Origin: Nitrospirota bacterium
GTDB taxonomy: Bacteria > Nitrospirota > JACRHJ01
Direction of reading: 5' to 3'
NCBI GenBank assembly: GCA_016212105.1
Contig: JACRHJ010000021.1
Span: forward strand, 1-64,000
DNA: 64,000 nucleotides
Shown here: positions 6,816 to 15,157 of the stretch, one piece after another
Layout: each line of letters starts with the position of its first letter
Position numbering within the stretch: position 1 is the first letter of the stretch
The notes under the pieces: generated by a model
Seen by the model: the letters and a program-made list of their open reading frames with translations, nothing else
Told to the model about the DNA's origin: nothing
Databases searched by the model: none
Translations under genes and position numbers: made by a program

Positions 6816-7948
6816 TAAGGCGGCTGCTCGCAGGCGCTTACAAAACGCGGGGCTTGAGCACTGGCGTCCTCACGGGGCGGGCGCGAGGTGAAGCCGCTAT
6901 AGTATCCGGCGTCGACTGGGCTCGTTTCCTTGATCTGTCCTTGTCACATGGCGTCTCCGGCGTACTGTACCGCGAATTGACCGGAGATACTGCGGCGCGC
7001 GAAACGGCCGGCGTCCCGGCCGACGTCATGGCGCGTCTCAGGGCGGACTTCCTGCGGATATCGGCGTACAGGCTCGCTAACGAGAAGGCCATCCGCGAGC
7101 TGGACGAGGCCGTTGCCGGGTCCGGGCTCAGGGTCTGCCTGATACAGGGAGCGGCATTGCCGTACGTGCTGTACGCTTCACCCGGCATGCGCCCGATGTG
7201 CGACATCGACCTGCTCGTAAGGGCGGACGCGCTTCCCCGGCTTACAGGGCTTCTCGCCAGCCTCGGATACGCCGCGGAGAGCGAGGCACCGGTGGTATAC
7301 ACACGCGGCACGGTCACGCTCGACGTGCATACCGAGCCTGTCGAGTTCTCGCGTTTCGGCGGCGTAACGCCCCTCTCCGTCACGGCGGACGACGTCCTGG
7401 GCGAGGCGGGCCCGCTTACCAGGCCGGGCGGGCTCCTCGTGCCGTCGGGACCGGACGTGTTCATACTCGCATGCGCGCACCTGATGAAGCACTCTTTCAT
7501 GCGCCTGATATGGTTCCATGACATAATCCTCCTGTCACGATACACAGGCATCGGGCCGGATGAGTTGTGGAAGCGCGCGGACATGCTCGGTCTCGTGAAG
7601 CCAGTCCGCATGTCTCTCGAACTGGCGAAGGCATACCAGGGCTTCGACGCCGGGTTCCCGCCGCCTCCTCGCGGGCTGGGGTTCCTGGAGGCAAGGATGC
7701 TCGCGGCCCTCAGCAGGTCCGGCCCGGTAAACGGGGCGGGCGACCTGCTCTATATCGCGGGGATGGACACCTTCCAGGGACGCTTGTCGTACATGAGGTC
7801 CGCTCTCTCGCCGCCCTCCCGCGACGCGCTGCCCGGCGGGACGGCGCATTGCCGCAACACTGGAGACACACGGGCCGGGAGGCTCGGAAGGAACATCCGG
7901 CTGTGCGCGTCCGCGGCGTACAGCCTGCTGAAAGGGTCCATGGCATGA
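6791..7948 (+). CDS. Nucleotidyltransferase family protein (NTP_transf_5-like)
   Basis: A 385-residue protein with a minimal nucleotidyltransferase core: GMRPMCDIDLLV contains the catalytic D138-x-D140 pair, preceded by LIQGAALPYVLY. This family occurs in exopolysaccharide loci and also in some HprK-containing lasso clusters, where its substrate is unknown. The ATG at 6791 has GGAG about six bases upstream and lies inside the end of the transglutaminase-like gene. Its stop overlaps the next start (ATGA). It may nucleotidylate a peptide, protein or small molecule, but nothing in the sequence decides which. Confidence 0.82.
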   Translation: MHSIEGRLIRRLLAGAYKTRGLSTGVLTGRARGEAAIVSGVDWARFLDLSLSHGVSGVLYRELTGDTAARETAGVPADVMARLRADFLRISAYRLANEKAIRELDEAVAGSGLRVCLIQGAALPYVLYASPGMRPMCDIDLLVRADALPRLTGLLASLGYAAESEAPVVYTRGTVTLDVHTEPVEFSRFGGVTPLSVTADDVLGEAGPLTRPGGLLVPSGPDVFILACAHLMKHSFMRLIWFHDIILLSRYTGIGPDELWKRADMLGLVKPVRMSLELAKAYQGFDAGFPPPPRGLGFLEARMLAALSRSGPVNGAGDLLYIAGMDTFQGRLSYMRSALSPPSRDALPGGTAHCRNTGDTRAGRLGRNIRLCASAAYSLLKGSMA

Positions 7949-8940
7949 CAAGAAATGGAATGGCGACATTCATAGCATTGGCCGTGAGAATCATGGCCCT
8001 CCTCGCCCTGTCCGCCGGGGCGTTAGCCGCCGAGGTCACGGAGAACAGCACCTTCAAGACCGTTTCCGGCGTCCCGGAATACAGGCTCGGACCAGGCGAC
8101 CAACTGGAAGTCGTCGTGACGCACGGCGTGACGCAGGACAAATACGACGCGACTGTCGCGGCCGGTGGCTCCATCACGGCGGGGATAGTGCGGGTCGGCA
8201 TCGACGGCCTAACTGTCGGCGAGGCGTCCGCGCGGGTCGAGGATGAGCTCAGGAAGTTCGTGCGCGAGCCTTATGTGACGATAAGCGTCAAGGACTACCG
8301 CAGCAAATCCGTGACCCTCCTCGGCGCGGTCCTCTCCCAGTCGCGCCAGCCGACCGGGCCGGGCGTGTACTACCTGAGCGGCAGGACCACGGTCATGGAA
8401 CTGCTCGGCGCGGCGGGCGGGCCGTCCGACAAGGCCAACCTCGAAAGGGTCCAGGTCAACCGTGCGGGCGGCACGCTCCACGTGAACCTCTACCGGACCC
8501 TCACGCTCGGCGACACGGAGCAGGACCTGGTGCTGGACGACGGCGACACGGTGTACGTCCCGGAGCGTGCCACCTCCGAGAGCAAGGTGTACGTATTCGG
8601 AGAGGTGACGAAGCCGGGCGTGTATCCCTATAACCGTGACATGGGCCTGCTCCAGGCGATATCCCTCGCGCAGGGCTACACGAAATATGCGGTAATGGAC
8701 GAGGTCCGCATTATTCGGGGCAGCGCGGAGAAAACCGACGTCATCACCGCGTCGGTAGAGGGCCTGCTGGAGGACGGCGACCTGAGCCAGGACATAGCGC
8801 TCCTGGGCAACGACATAGTCTACGTGCCGAGGAGCGGGATGGGCGACTGGAACGACTTCGTGGACAAGGTCATGCCGACCATACAGCTTATAACCGCGCC
8901 GTTAAATACCATGACGCAGATAAAGTACCTTTCCCAGTGA
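7945..8940 (+). CDS. Polysaccharide export protein, Wza/EpsE type
   Basis: A 331-residue envelope protein with an N-terminal signal peptide (MALLALSAGALAAEV) followed by a polysaccharide-export domain beginning YRLGPGDQLEVVVTHG and repeated SLBB domains (KSVTLLGAV..., SKVYVFGEVTKPGVYPY). It forms the periplasmic/outer-membrane exit pore for the polymer. Unlike classical Wza there is no lipobox Cys after the signal. The start overlaps the preceding stop as ATGA. A second ATG lies five codons downstream and could be used instead. It is paired with the Wzc-like gene 19 bases downstream. Confidence 0.9.
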   Translation: MTRNGMATFIALAVRIMALLALSAGALAAEVTENSTFKTVSGVPEYRLGPGDQLEVVVTHGVTQDKYDATVAAGGSITAGIVRVGIDGLTVGEASARVEDELRKFVREPYVTISVKDYRSKSVTLLGAVLSQSRQPTGPGVYYLSGRTTVMELLGAAGGPSDKANLERVQVNRAGGTLHVNLYRTLTLGDTEQDLVLDDGDTVYVPERATSESKVYVFGEVTKPGVYPYNRDMGLLQAISLAQGYTKYAVMDEVRIIRGSAEKTDVITASVEGLLEDGDLSQDIALLGNDIVYVPRSGMGDWNDFVDKVMPTIQLITAPLNTMTQIKYLSQ

Positions 8941-8959
8941 CGGACACCGACGGAGCCTT

Positions 8960-11173
8960 ATGACATCGTATGAACTGAACATACGCGACTACTGGCGGAT
9001 ACTCAAGAGACGGAAGAAGATAATCCTCCTGTCCGGGGCGGTCCTCGCGCTGCTCACGTTCCTGATGGGCGAGGCAAACGCGCCCAGGCCGCTCTACGAG
9101 GCGACGGCCTCCGTGAAGGTCGAGCGTTCGAGCACCATGGCGGGGCTTTTCATGGAGGTGCTCACCTGGTCGCCCATGGACAACATAGCCACGCAGACCT
9201 CCGTGATTAGGAGCTACCCGGTACTTGCGGAGAGCGCGGCCCGGCTCGGGATGATGCCTTCGGGCCTTGGCCCGGACGACGTGCGCGCCGACACGTCCTA
9301 CATGGCCGCGGTGTCCAAGCTCCAGTCGATGGTCAAGACGGAACAGGAGGGCGCGACCAACATAATCAACATCACGGTCTCGGCGGCGAGCCCCGACGAG
9401 GCGCAGAATATGGCCAACACCGTCGCAGAGGCGTACAGGGACCAGAACATCGAGATGAGGAACCGCCAGACGACCGAGGGCAGGAAGTTCATCGAGTCCC
9501 AGAGGAAGGTCGTCGGAGAGAGGCTCGCCAAGGCAGAGGAGTCGCTGAGGAGTTACAAGGAGACGTCCGGGGTCCTCGACATAAACGCCGAGGTCAGCCA
9601 GATGATGGACCGGACGGCAGAGCTCGAAAGCGAACAGGGCGCGCTCAGGCGCCGGATGGACGAGGCAGTCAAGGGGATAGCCGCGCTGAAGGCCGACAGG
9701 GCCGCGCCAGGAGACGGGAGCAGGCTGTTCACCGAGGGCTCCGACTCCTCGCTCTTCAGGCTGAACAGCCTGCTGACCGACCTTCAGCTGAAGCGGGAAA
9801 ACCTCCTCATGACATACCTGTCCACGCACCCGCTGATCGCGGACCTCGACTCCCAGATTACCAACACGCGCGGCGAGATGGCCGGGGAACTCACGGCCAA
9901 GCTGACGTCGTACAGGGAAAAGGACGCGCTCCTCACGAGGGACATAGCGGGGCTCAGAGCCAGGCTCGGCTCAGCCCCGGAGGCCGGGCTTGAACTTGCC
10001 AGAAGAGAGAGGGACGTAAAGGTAAACGCCGAACTGTATGCCCAGCTCGAGGCCAGGTATCAGGAGGCGCTTATCCGCGAGGCGGAGAGGATTGAGGAGG
10101 TCAGCATAATCCGGCCCGCCACCGCCCCTTCCAGACCGGTAAACCCGCCGAAACGCACCGCACATACCGTCTTGGGCTTCGGCGTCGGCATACTCCTGGG
10201 CCTGGTGCTCGCGTTCCTGCTCGAGTCCGTAGATACTTCTATCGGCACGATAGAGGAGGTCGAAGACTTCCTGAACGTACCTGTCATAGGCGTCATACCG
10301 GACTTCGGGAAGGACAGGCTGAAGAAGGAGATGACGGCGTTCTACCCGAAGGCCGGCCACGACGAGATAGATATGTACTCACGGCTCGTCACGCACTTCG
10401 CGCCGAAGTCAAACCTGTCCGAGTCCTACCGGTCGCTCCGCACCAACATAGAGTTCCTCGGCATAGAGATGGAGCACAAGGTATTCCTGTTCACAAGCTC
10501 CGCGCTCCGGGAGGGCAAAACCACTACCGTCGTGAACCTCGCAACCGTCCTGGCCCAGCTCGGAAGGAGGGTCATGGTGGTAGACGCCGACCTCAGGAAG
10601 CCCACGGTGCACCATGTCTTCGGCCTGGAGTCGCACGGCGGGCTCACCGACGTGCTGATGGGCAGCCACACGTGGCAGGAGGTCACGCGCACGGCGACCG
10701 ACATCATGCTCGGGAGACTCGGCGTGGACAACCTCATGCTGACGCCCGGGCTCGACAACGTGAACGTGATAACGGCGGGCGCGATACCGCCCAACCCGGC
10801 GGAGTTCCTGCACTCGCCCAAGCTCCCCGCCCTTATTATGGAACTCCGGAAGGAGTACGACATTGTCATATTCGACACGCCGCCCGTCCTGCCCATCACC
10901 GACGCTATGATCATAGCTGACAAGGTGGACGGCGTCGTCATCGTGTACCAGGTCGGGAGGATGGCGCGTTTCGCGCTCAAGAGGTCGAAGGCGTTGATTG
11001 AAAACGTCGGCGGCAAACTCCTCGGCGTAGTCCTTTCCGGCGTGCGGGCCGAGGTCAGCTCGGACTACTATGCGCACAGCTATTACTATTCCGACGAAGA
11101 AGCCGGGGACGACAAGCCCCACCGCTGGAAGGGCCGTGTCAAAAAGAGGCTCGACACATGGAAAGACCAATAA
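8960..11173 (+). CDS. Wzc-like chain-length determinant fused to tyrosine autokinase
   Basis: A 737-residue inner-membrane protein. The N-terminal Wzz domain starts with ELNIRDYWRILKRRKK followed by the first membrane helix; a long coiled coil spans about residues 150-370; PSRPVNPPKRTAHTVLGFGVG leads into the second helix. The cytoplasmic BY-kinase follows, with Walker A REGKTTT (K520) and Walker A' VVDADLRKP (D542, D544). The C-terminus has a tyrosine cluster (DYYAHSYYYSDEE) for autophosphorylation. It controls polymer length and export with the Wza-like protein. GGAG precedes the ATG; the 3' end overlaps the next gene by 16 bases. Confidence 0.93.
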   Translation: MTSYELNIRDYWRILKRRKKIILLSGAVLALLTFLMGEANAPRPLYEATASVKVERSSTMAGLFMEVLTWSPMDNIATQTSVIRSYPVLAESAARLGMMPSGLGPDDVRADTSYMAAVSKLQSMVKTEQEGATNIINITVSAASPDEAQNMANTVAEAYRDQNIEMRNRQTTEGRKFIESQRKVVGERLAKAEESLRSYKETSGVLDINAEVSQMMDRTAELESEQGALRRRMDEAVKGIAALKADRAAPGDGSRLFTEGSDSSLFRLNSLLTDLQLKRENLLMTYLSTHPLIADLDSQITNTRGEMAGELTAKLTSYREKDALLTRDIAGLRARLGSAPEAGLELARRERDVKVNAELYAQLEARYQEALIREAERIEEVSIIRPATAPSRPVNPPKRTAHTVLGFGVGILLGLVLAFLLESVDTSIGTIEEVEDFLNVPVIGVIPDFGKDRLKKEMTAFYPKAGHDEIDMYSRLVTHFAPKSNLSESYRSLRTNIEFLGIEMEHKVFLFTSSALREGKTTTVVNLATVLAQLGRRVMVVDADLRKPTVHHVFGLESHGGLTDVLMGSHTWQEVTRTATDIMLGRLGVDNLMLTPGLDNVNVITAGAIPPNPAEFLHSPKLPALIMELRKEYDIVIFDTPPVLPITDAMIIADKVDGVVIVYQVGRMARFALKRSKALIENVGGKLLGVVLSGVRAEVSSDYYAHSYYYSDEEAGDDKPHRWKGRVKKRLDTWKDQ

Positions 11174-12516
11174 GCAAGGCCGTCGCGGGCGCGGCGGCGC
11201 TGCTTGTATACTGCGCGCTGGCCCTGTTCATATCGCAGTCGTCCGCGAAGCTCGTGCTCCTGGCGGTGGGCGGCCTGCTCCTGACGGCGTCCGCGTTCAT
11301 CTATGCCGAGGGAGCGCTGTACGCGCTCATATTCTCGATGCTGCTCTCGCCCCAGATAGTAGTCGGCGAGACCGCCGCGCGCGAGATCACGCTCCGGCTC
11401 GATGACTTCCTCATAATCTTCATATCGCTCGGCTGGCTCGCGAGGGTCGCGGTTAACAAGGAACTGGGGCTCTTCCTCAGGACGCCGCTTAACGGCCCGA
11501 TAGGGCTGTATATCCTCGCATGCGTAGCCTCGACCTCGGCTGGCGTCGTGGCCGGGCTTGTGGGGCCGCTATCCGGCGCATTCTTCCTGCTCAAGTACGT
11601 CGAGTTCTTCTTCGTGTACTTCATCGCGGTCAACCATGTAAAGGACGGCACCCAGGTGAAGCGGTTCGTAGCCGCGCTCCTTGTCGTATGTCTCCTCACC
11701 AGCATATACGCCCTCATACAGGTACCGCTGGGCGGTCGCGTCTCCGCCCCGTTCGAGAAGTACAGCGAGCCGAACACCCTCGGAGGCTACCTCGTCCTGA
11801 TGCTCTCGCTCACTGCCGGGATGATGATGACCGCTCGGAAGAGGAGGAGTATATTCATGCTATGCGGGGTGGGAGCCGTCATAGCCGTCCCGCTCCTGCA
11901 CACTTTATCGCGCGCGTCCTGGCTCGCAGGCACTATGATGACGCTTGCGCTCCTGGTCTTCAGCGACAGGAAGCTTGCATTGGCTGCGGCTGTAGCGCTC
12001 GCGGTCGCGGTCTCACCGCTTGTCCTGCCGGAGCAGGTCAAGGAGCGCGCCGTCTCGACCTTCCAGCCGGACAGGGGCTTCAGGCAGAGCCAGACAGTGG
12101 CCGGCGTCACGCTCGACCCGTCCACATCAGAGAGGATAAGCGGTTTCAAGCGAAGCCTGAGCAAATGGTCGGACAGGCCAATATTCGGATACGGAATAAC
12201 CGGCGCTGGCTTCATAGACGGCCAGTACTTCAGGACGATTGTCGAGCTTGGGCTCGTCGGCCTGGCGGCATTCCTGTACATGCTCTACAGGGTCTTCAGG
12301 ATACTTTACACGGCTTACCGGTCGGAGGAAGACCCGTACTTCAGAGGGCTCGCACTCGGCGCGCTCGCTGGTCTTCTGGCAATGATGGCGCACGCGCTCG
12401 GCTCCAACAGCTTCATGATCGTCAGGATAATGGAGCCGTTCTGGTTCGCGGTCGGGCTGATAGTCGCGCACGGCCTGGCGAAGGCAGGCGACAGCAGGGA
12501 TGCGGCCTATGAATGA
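11158..12516 (+). CDS. O-antigen ligase/polymerase-like membrane protein (Wzy/WaaL family)
   Basis: A 452-residue protein made of about ten hydrophobic helices, with the O-antigen ligase core in the second half: a long loop holding a WSDRPIFGYGITGAG segment flanked by helices, as in Wzy polymerases and WaaL ligases. In a Wzx/Wzy-type locus with flippase, Wzc and Wza present, polymerase is the likelier role; family similarity alone does not separate polymerase from ligase. It overlaps wzc by 16 bases at the 5' end and the methyltransferase gene at the 3' end. Confidence 0.85.
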   Translation: MERPISKAVAGAAALLVYCALALFISQSSAKLVLLAVGGLLLTASAFIYAEGALYALIFSMLLSPQIVVGETAAREITLRLDDFLIIFISLGWLARVAVNKELGLFLRTPLNGPIGLYILACVASTSAGVVAGLVGPLSGAFFLLKYVEFFFVYFIAVNHVKDGTQVKRFVAALLVVCLLTSIYALIQVPLGGRVSAPFEKYSEPNTLGGYLVLMLSLTAGMMMTARKRRSIFMLCGVGAVIAVPLLHTLSRASWLAGTMMTLALLVFSDRKLALAAAVALAVAVSPLVLPEQVKERAVSTFQPDRGFRQSQTVAGVTLDPSTSERISGFKRSLSKWSDRPIFGYGITGAGFIDGQYFRTIVELGLVGLAAFLYMLYRVFRILYTAYRSEEDPYFRGLALGALAGLLAMMAHALGSNSFMIVRIMEPFWFAVGLIVAHGLAKAGDSRDAAYE

Positions 12517-13357
12517 TAGCGGCAGATGCCCGCTTTGCGGGTCAGCCGGACGCGAGGAACACCTGAGCGGGCCGGGCTTCGTCCTTTACCGCTGCGCGGC
12601 ATGCGGCATGGTGTACCAGGACGCGCTCTACTCGGCAGGCGGCACGTATGAAGAGGGCTACTTCCAGGCGGGATACATGGCTGCCGAGAACGAAGAGCGG
12701 CTCGGAAAGAATGCGAGAGAGATTCTGGAGGCGCTTGCCCGCCACGTCGACAAGGGACGGCTCCTTGACATCGGCGCGGGCCCGGGTTATTACGTCAAGG
12801 CCGCGGCAGGCCGCGGATGGGACGCGCACGGGGTGGAGGTTTCGCGGTACGCGGCAAAGCACGCGAGGGAGGCCCTCGGCCTGGACGTCTTTTGCGGGAC
12901 GCTCGAAGAGGCGCAGTACCCGGACGGCTGGTTCGACGCGGCGATGATGGTGCACGTTGTGGAGCACCTGCCGGACCCTGTCGGGACGATGAAGGAACTC
13001 AACCGTGTCATGAGGAAAGGCGGCGCGCTCCACCTGTCTACGCCCAACATAACCAGCCGGAACGCAAGGAGAGACGGCGCGTCCTGGTGGGCGCTCAAGC
13101 CGGGCGAGCACCTGCTCTTCTTCTCGCCGGATACCATAAAGAGGCTTCTGAGCATGACCGGCTTCGAGGTAGTGGAGTTCGACACGAGCGCTACGGTTAT
13201 CAGCACGGAGTCGCTGCGGGGCGCTGGACTCCCCGCGGGTGAAGGCCTGCGGACGTTCGTGAACAGTTACCTTAAAGGCCCCAAGGAGTTCGTGAGACGT
13301 GCAGCCGGACGTCTTATCCAGGGCGAGAGCATAAACCTGATAGCGGTGAAGAAGTGA
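12509..13357 (+). CDS. Class I SAM-dependent methyltransferase with N-terminal zinc ribbon
   Basis: About 282 residues. The N-terminus has two Cys pairs (CPLC and CAAC) forming a small zinc ribbon, followed by a Rossmann methyltransferase with motif I LLDIGAGPGYY and HVVEHLPDP after it. This two-part layout is common in sugar- and surface-polysaccharide-modifying methyltransferases. The ATG at 12509 is preferred because AGG lies about 10 bases upstream; an ATG at 12500 three codons earlier is possible. The start lies within the end of the ligase gene. The substrate is unknown. Confidence 0.85.
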   Translation: MNDSGRCPLCGSAGREEHLSGPGFVLYRCAACGMVYQDALYSAGGTYEEGYFQAGYMAAENEERLGKNAREILEALARHVDKGRLLDIGAGPGYYVKAAAGRGWDAHGVEVSRYAAKHAREALGLDVFCGTLEEAQYPDGWFDAAMMVHVVEHLPDPVGTMKELNRVMRKGGALHLSTPNITSRNARRDGASWWALKPGEHLLFFSPDTIKRLLSMTGFEVVEFDTSATVISTESLRGAGLPAGEGLRTFVNSYLKGPKEFVRRAAGRLIQGESINLIAVKK

Positions 13358-14001
13358 CGGATACCATACCGAGGCTCCTGGAGCGCGCGCTGGGGAAGGG
13401 GCTGTACACCCCTGTCAAGAACCTCGCGAAGAAGCTCCTCTGCCTGTCGCGCGGCCTGACGGATACCGGTGTAAACGTATACGTCTCCCCGCTCGCACGG
13501 GTCGCCGGGGCTTCGAGGATACGCATGGGCGACGACGCCGTGGCCTACAGGCACGTGGTCCTGCACGCGAGGCTGGAGGGTTCGCGGATAGAGATCGGAG
13601 AGGGCACAATAATACTCGAATACGCCTCGCTTTACACAGTCGGCGGGTTCATAAAGATAGGCCGCGGCTGCAGCGTGAACAACTTCTGCGTCCTGTACGG
13701 CCACGGCGGCCTTACGATAGGAGACGGCGTCAGCATAGCGGCCCACACGGTCATAGTCCCGGCCAACCACAGGTTCGACGACACGGGATTGCCGATAAAG
13801 CTCCAGGGAGAGACGAAGAAGGGCATTGTCATAGGAGACGACGTCTGGATAGGCGCGAACGTGACCGTGCTTGACGGCGTGACGATCGGGGACGGGAGCG
13901 TCGTCGGCGCGGGCTCGGTGGTGACGCGGGACATACCCCCAATGTCGGTCGCCGCGGGCAACCCCGCGCGCGTCATAAGAAGGCGCGGTGAGCCAGGATG
14001 A
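13354..14001 (+). CDS. Hexapeptide-repeat (LbetaH) acyltransferase
   Basis: A 215-residue left-handed beta-helix protein with imperfect hexapeptide repeats and the WbbJ-type end IVIGDDVWIGANVTVLDGV...VVGAGSVVTRDIPP...AGNPARVI. Such enzymes O-acetylate sugars of surface polysaccharides. The N-terminal 45 residues are a basic helical extension. The GTG start at 13354 overlaps the preceding TGA, and the 3' end overlaps the next ATG (ATGA). Confidence 0.88.
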   Translation: MTDTIPRLLERALGKGLYTPVKNLAKKLLCLSRGLTDTGVNVYVSPLARVAGASRIRMGDDAVAYRHVVLHARLEGSRIEIGEGTIILEYASLYTVGGFIKIGRGCSVNNFCVLYGHGGLTIGDGVSIAAHTVIVPANHRFDDTGLPIKLQGETKKGIVIGDDVWIGANVTVLDGVTIGDGSVVGAGSVVTRDIPPMSVAAGNPARVIRRRGEPG

Positions 14002-15077
14002 AGGTCCTGCTCATCGCCCCGTCCGGCGCGGAGGTCCTGGGGGTTATCGGACGCTCCGTAGCCGCCGCACTCGGGCGGCTCGGCCACGAGGTCAGACATT
14101 TCGACTACCGGCGCGGTTTCGTGATGCCGTCCGGCGCGGGCAGCGCGCTTCGGAGTCCGTTTGGCATAAGGCTGCCGTTCTCACCGAGGTCTCTGCCGGG
14201 CGTGAAATGGTTCGAGGCGGTAAGGCGCGGACAGGCGCTCCTCTCGACCTGCGGCGAGTTCGGCCCGGAGGTGATACTCGTCCTGAAGGGCGAGGGCCTG
14301 GACGGGCGCCTGATACGGGAGGCCAAGGCCGCATCGGGAGCGGTGACGGTGAACTGGTTCCAGGACACGGTAACCCTGCCCGTGCTCAGGGATATAGCGG
14401 TATCGGTATCCGGCGGTTACGACTTCTTTTTCGGGATAGACGACGCCGAAGTGCTCGGTCAGGCGGGGCTTCGCTCTGGCAGTGCGGCATTTCTGCCGAT
14501 GGGCTTCGACCCGGAGATATACAGGAAGGCCGGGCTTTCCCCTGACGAGCTGGAGAAGTACGGCTCGGACCTGGCGTTCGTCGGCACGATGGTGCCGTCC
14601 CGTGTACAGGCGTTCGAGGAGCTTATGTTGCCTGGGCTGAGGATATGGGGCCCGCCTGTCACGGTGCACGGGCCGTGGCTCAGAGACGGCTCGCCGCTCG
14701 TTGGATGCTACACGGGGGTCGCGCCGCTCGGGGCCGAGGCGGCAAAGGTATACCGGGCGTCACGGGTGACTATCGGGATGCACTGCAACATCGGCGGCAC
14801 AGTCACTAACGTCACGCCGAGGGTGTTCGAGGTGCCGGCCTCGGGCGGGTTCCTGCTTACGGACGCCAACCCGCAGCTCGGTCACTTCTACGATACGGAG
14901 TCCGAGATGGCAACCTACGGCAGCTTAGACGAGCTTAAGGATAAGGCGGCGTACTACCTGGCGAACCCGGGTGAGCGGGCCGCTATGGCGGAGAAGGCGC
15001 ACCGCCGCGCGACTGCGGAGCACACCTGCGACAAGCGGCTTGAGGAGATGTTCCGTATTATCGGAGCGACTATCTGA
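13998..15077 (+). CDS. CgeB-like glycosyltransferase
   Basis: A 359-residue GT-B-fold protein resembling CgeB/DUF3880-type glycosyltransferases: an N-terminal KVLLIAPSGAEVLG domain, a middle WFQDTVTLPVLRDIA segment and a C-terminal PRVFEVPASGGFLLTDANPQL motif followed by a tail with AEHTCDKRLEEMF. These phrases are typical of the family. It probably adds one sugar of the repeat unit; specificity is unknown. ATGA overlap with the acyltransferase. Confidence 0.85.
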   Translation: MKVLLIAPSGAEVLGVIGRSVAAALGRLGHEVRHFDYRRGFVMPSGAGSALRSPFGIRLPFSPRSLPGVKWFEAVRRGQALLSTCGEFGPEVILVLKGEGLDGRLIREAKAASGAVTVNWFQDTVTLPVLRDIAVSVSGGYDFFFGIDDAEVLGQAGLRSGSAAFLPMGFDPEIYRKAGLSPDELEKYGSDLAFVGTMVPSRVQAFEELMLPGLRIWGPPVTVHGPWLRDGSPLVGCYTGVAPLGAEAAKVYRASRVTIGMHCNIGGTVTNVTPRVFEVPASGGFLLTDANPQLGHFYDTESEMATYGSLDELKDKAAYYLANPGERAAMAEKAHRRATAEHTCDKRLEEMFRIIGATI

Positions 15078-15106
15078 GCATGCCAGCTCAGACACTCAAT
15101 AGTGAA

Positions 15107-15146
15107 AAGTTTTTGGGCCGCCTATTTCCAGAAAGGCGGGACTTTA
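15107..15146. repeat. Hairpin repeat, copy 2 (first copy at 1831-1870)
   Basis: Same unit as at 1831-1870 with a few changes: stem ccgcctattt at 15118-15127 and agaaaggcgg at 15130-15139, so one mismatch and one G-T pair. It lies between the CgeB-like gene and the flippase start, which argues against starting the flippase upstream of it. Confidence 0.75.
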
Positions 15147-15157
15147 AAAAGGGGCAC

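Noticed and set aside
15080-15157. Longer flippase start at 15080
   Set aside because: It would translate the hairpin repeat, and the family N-terminus begins after the ATG at 15158.
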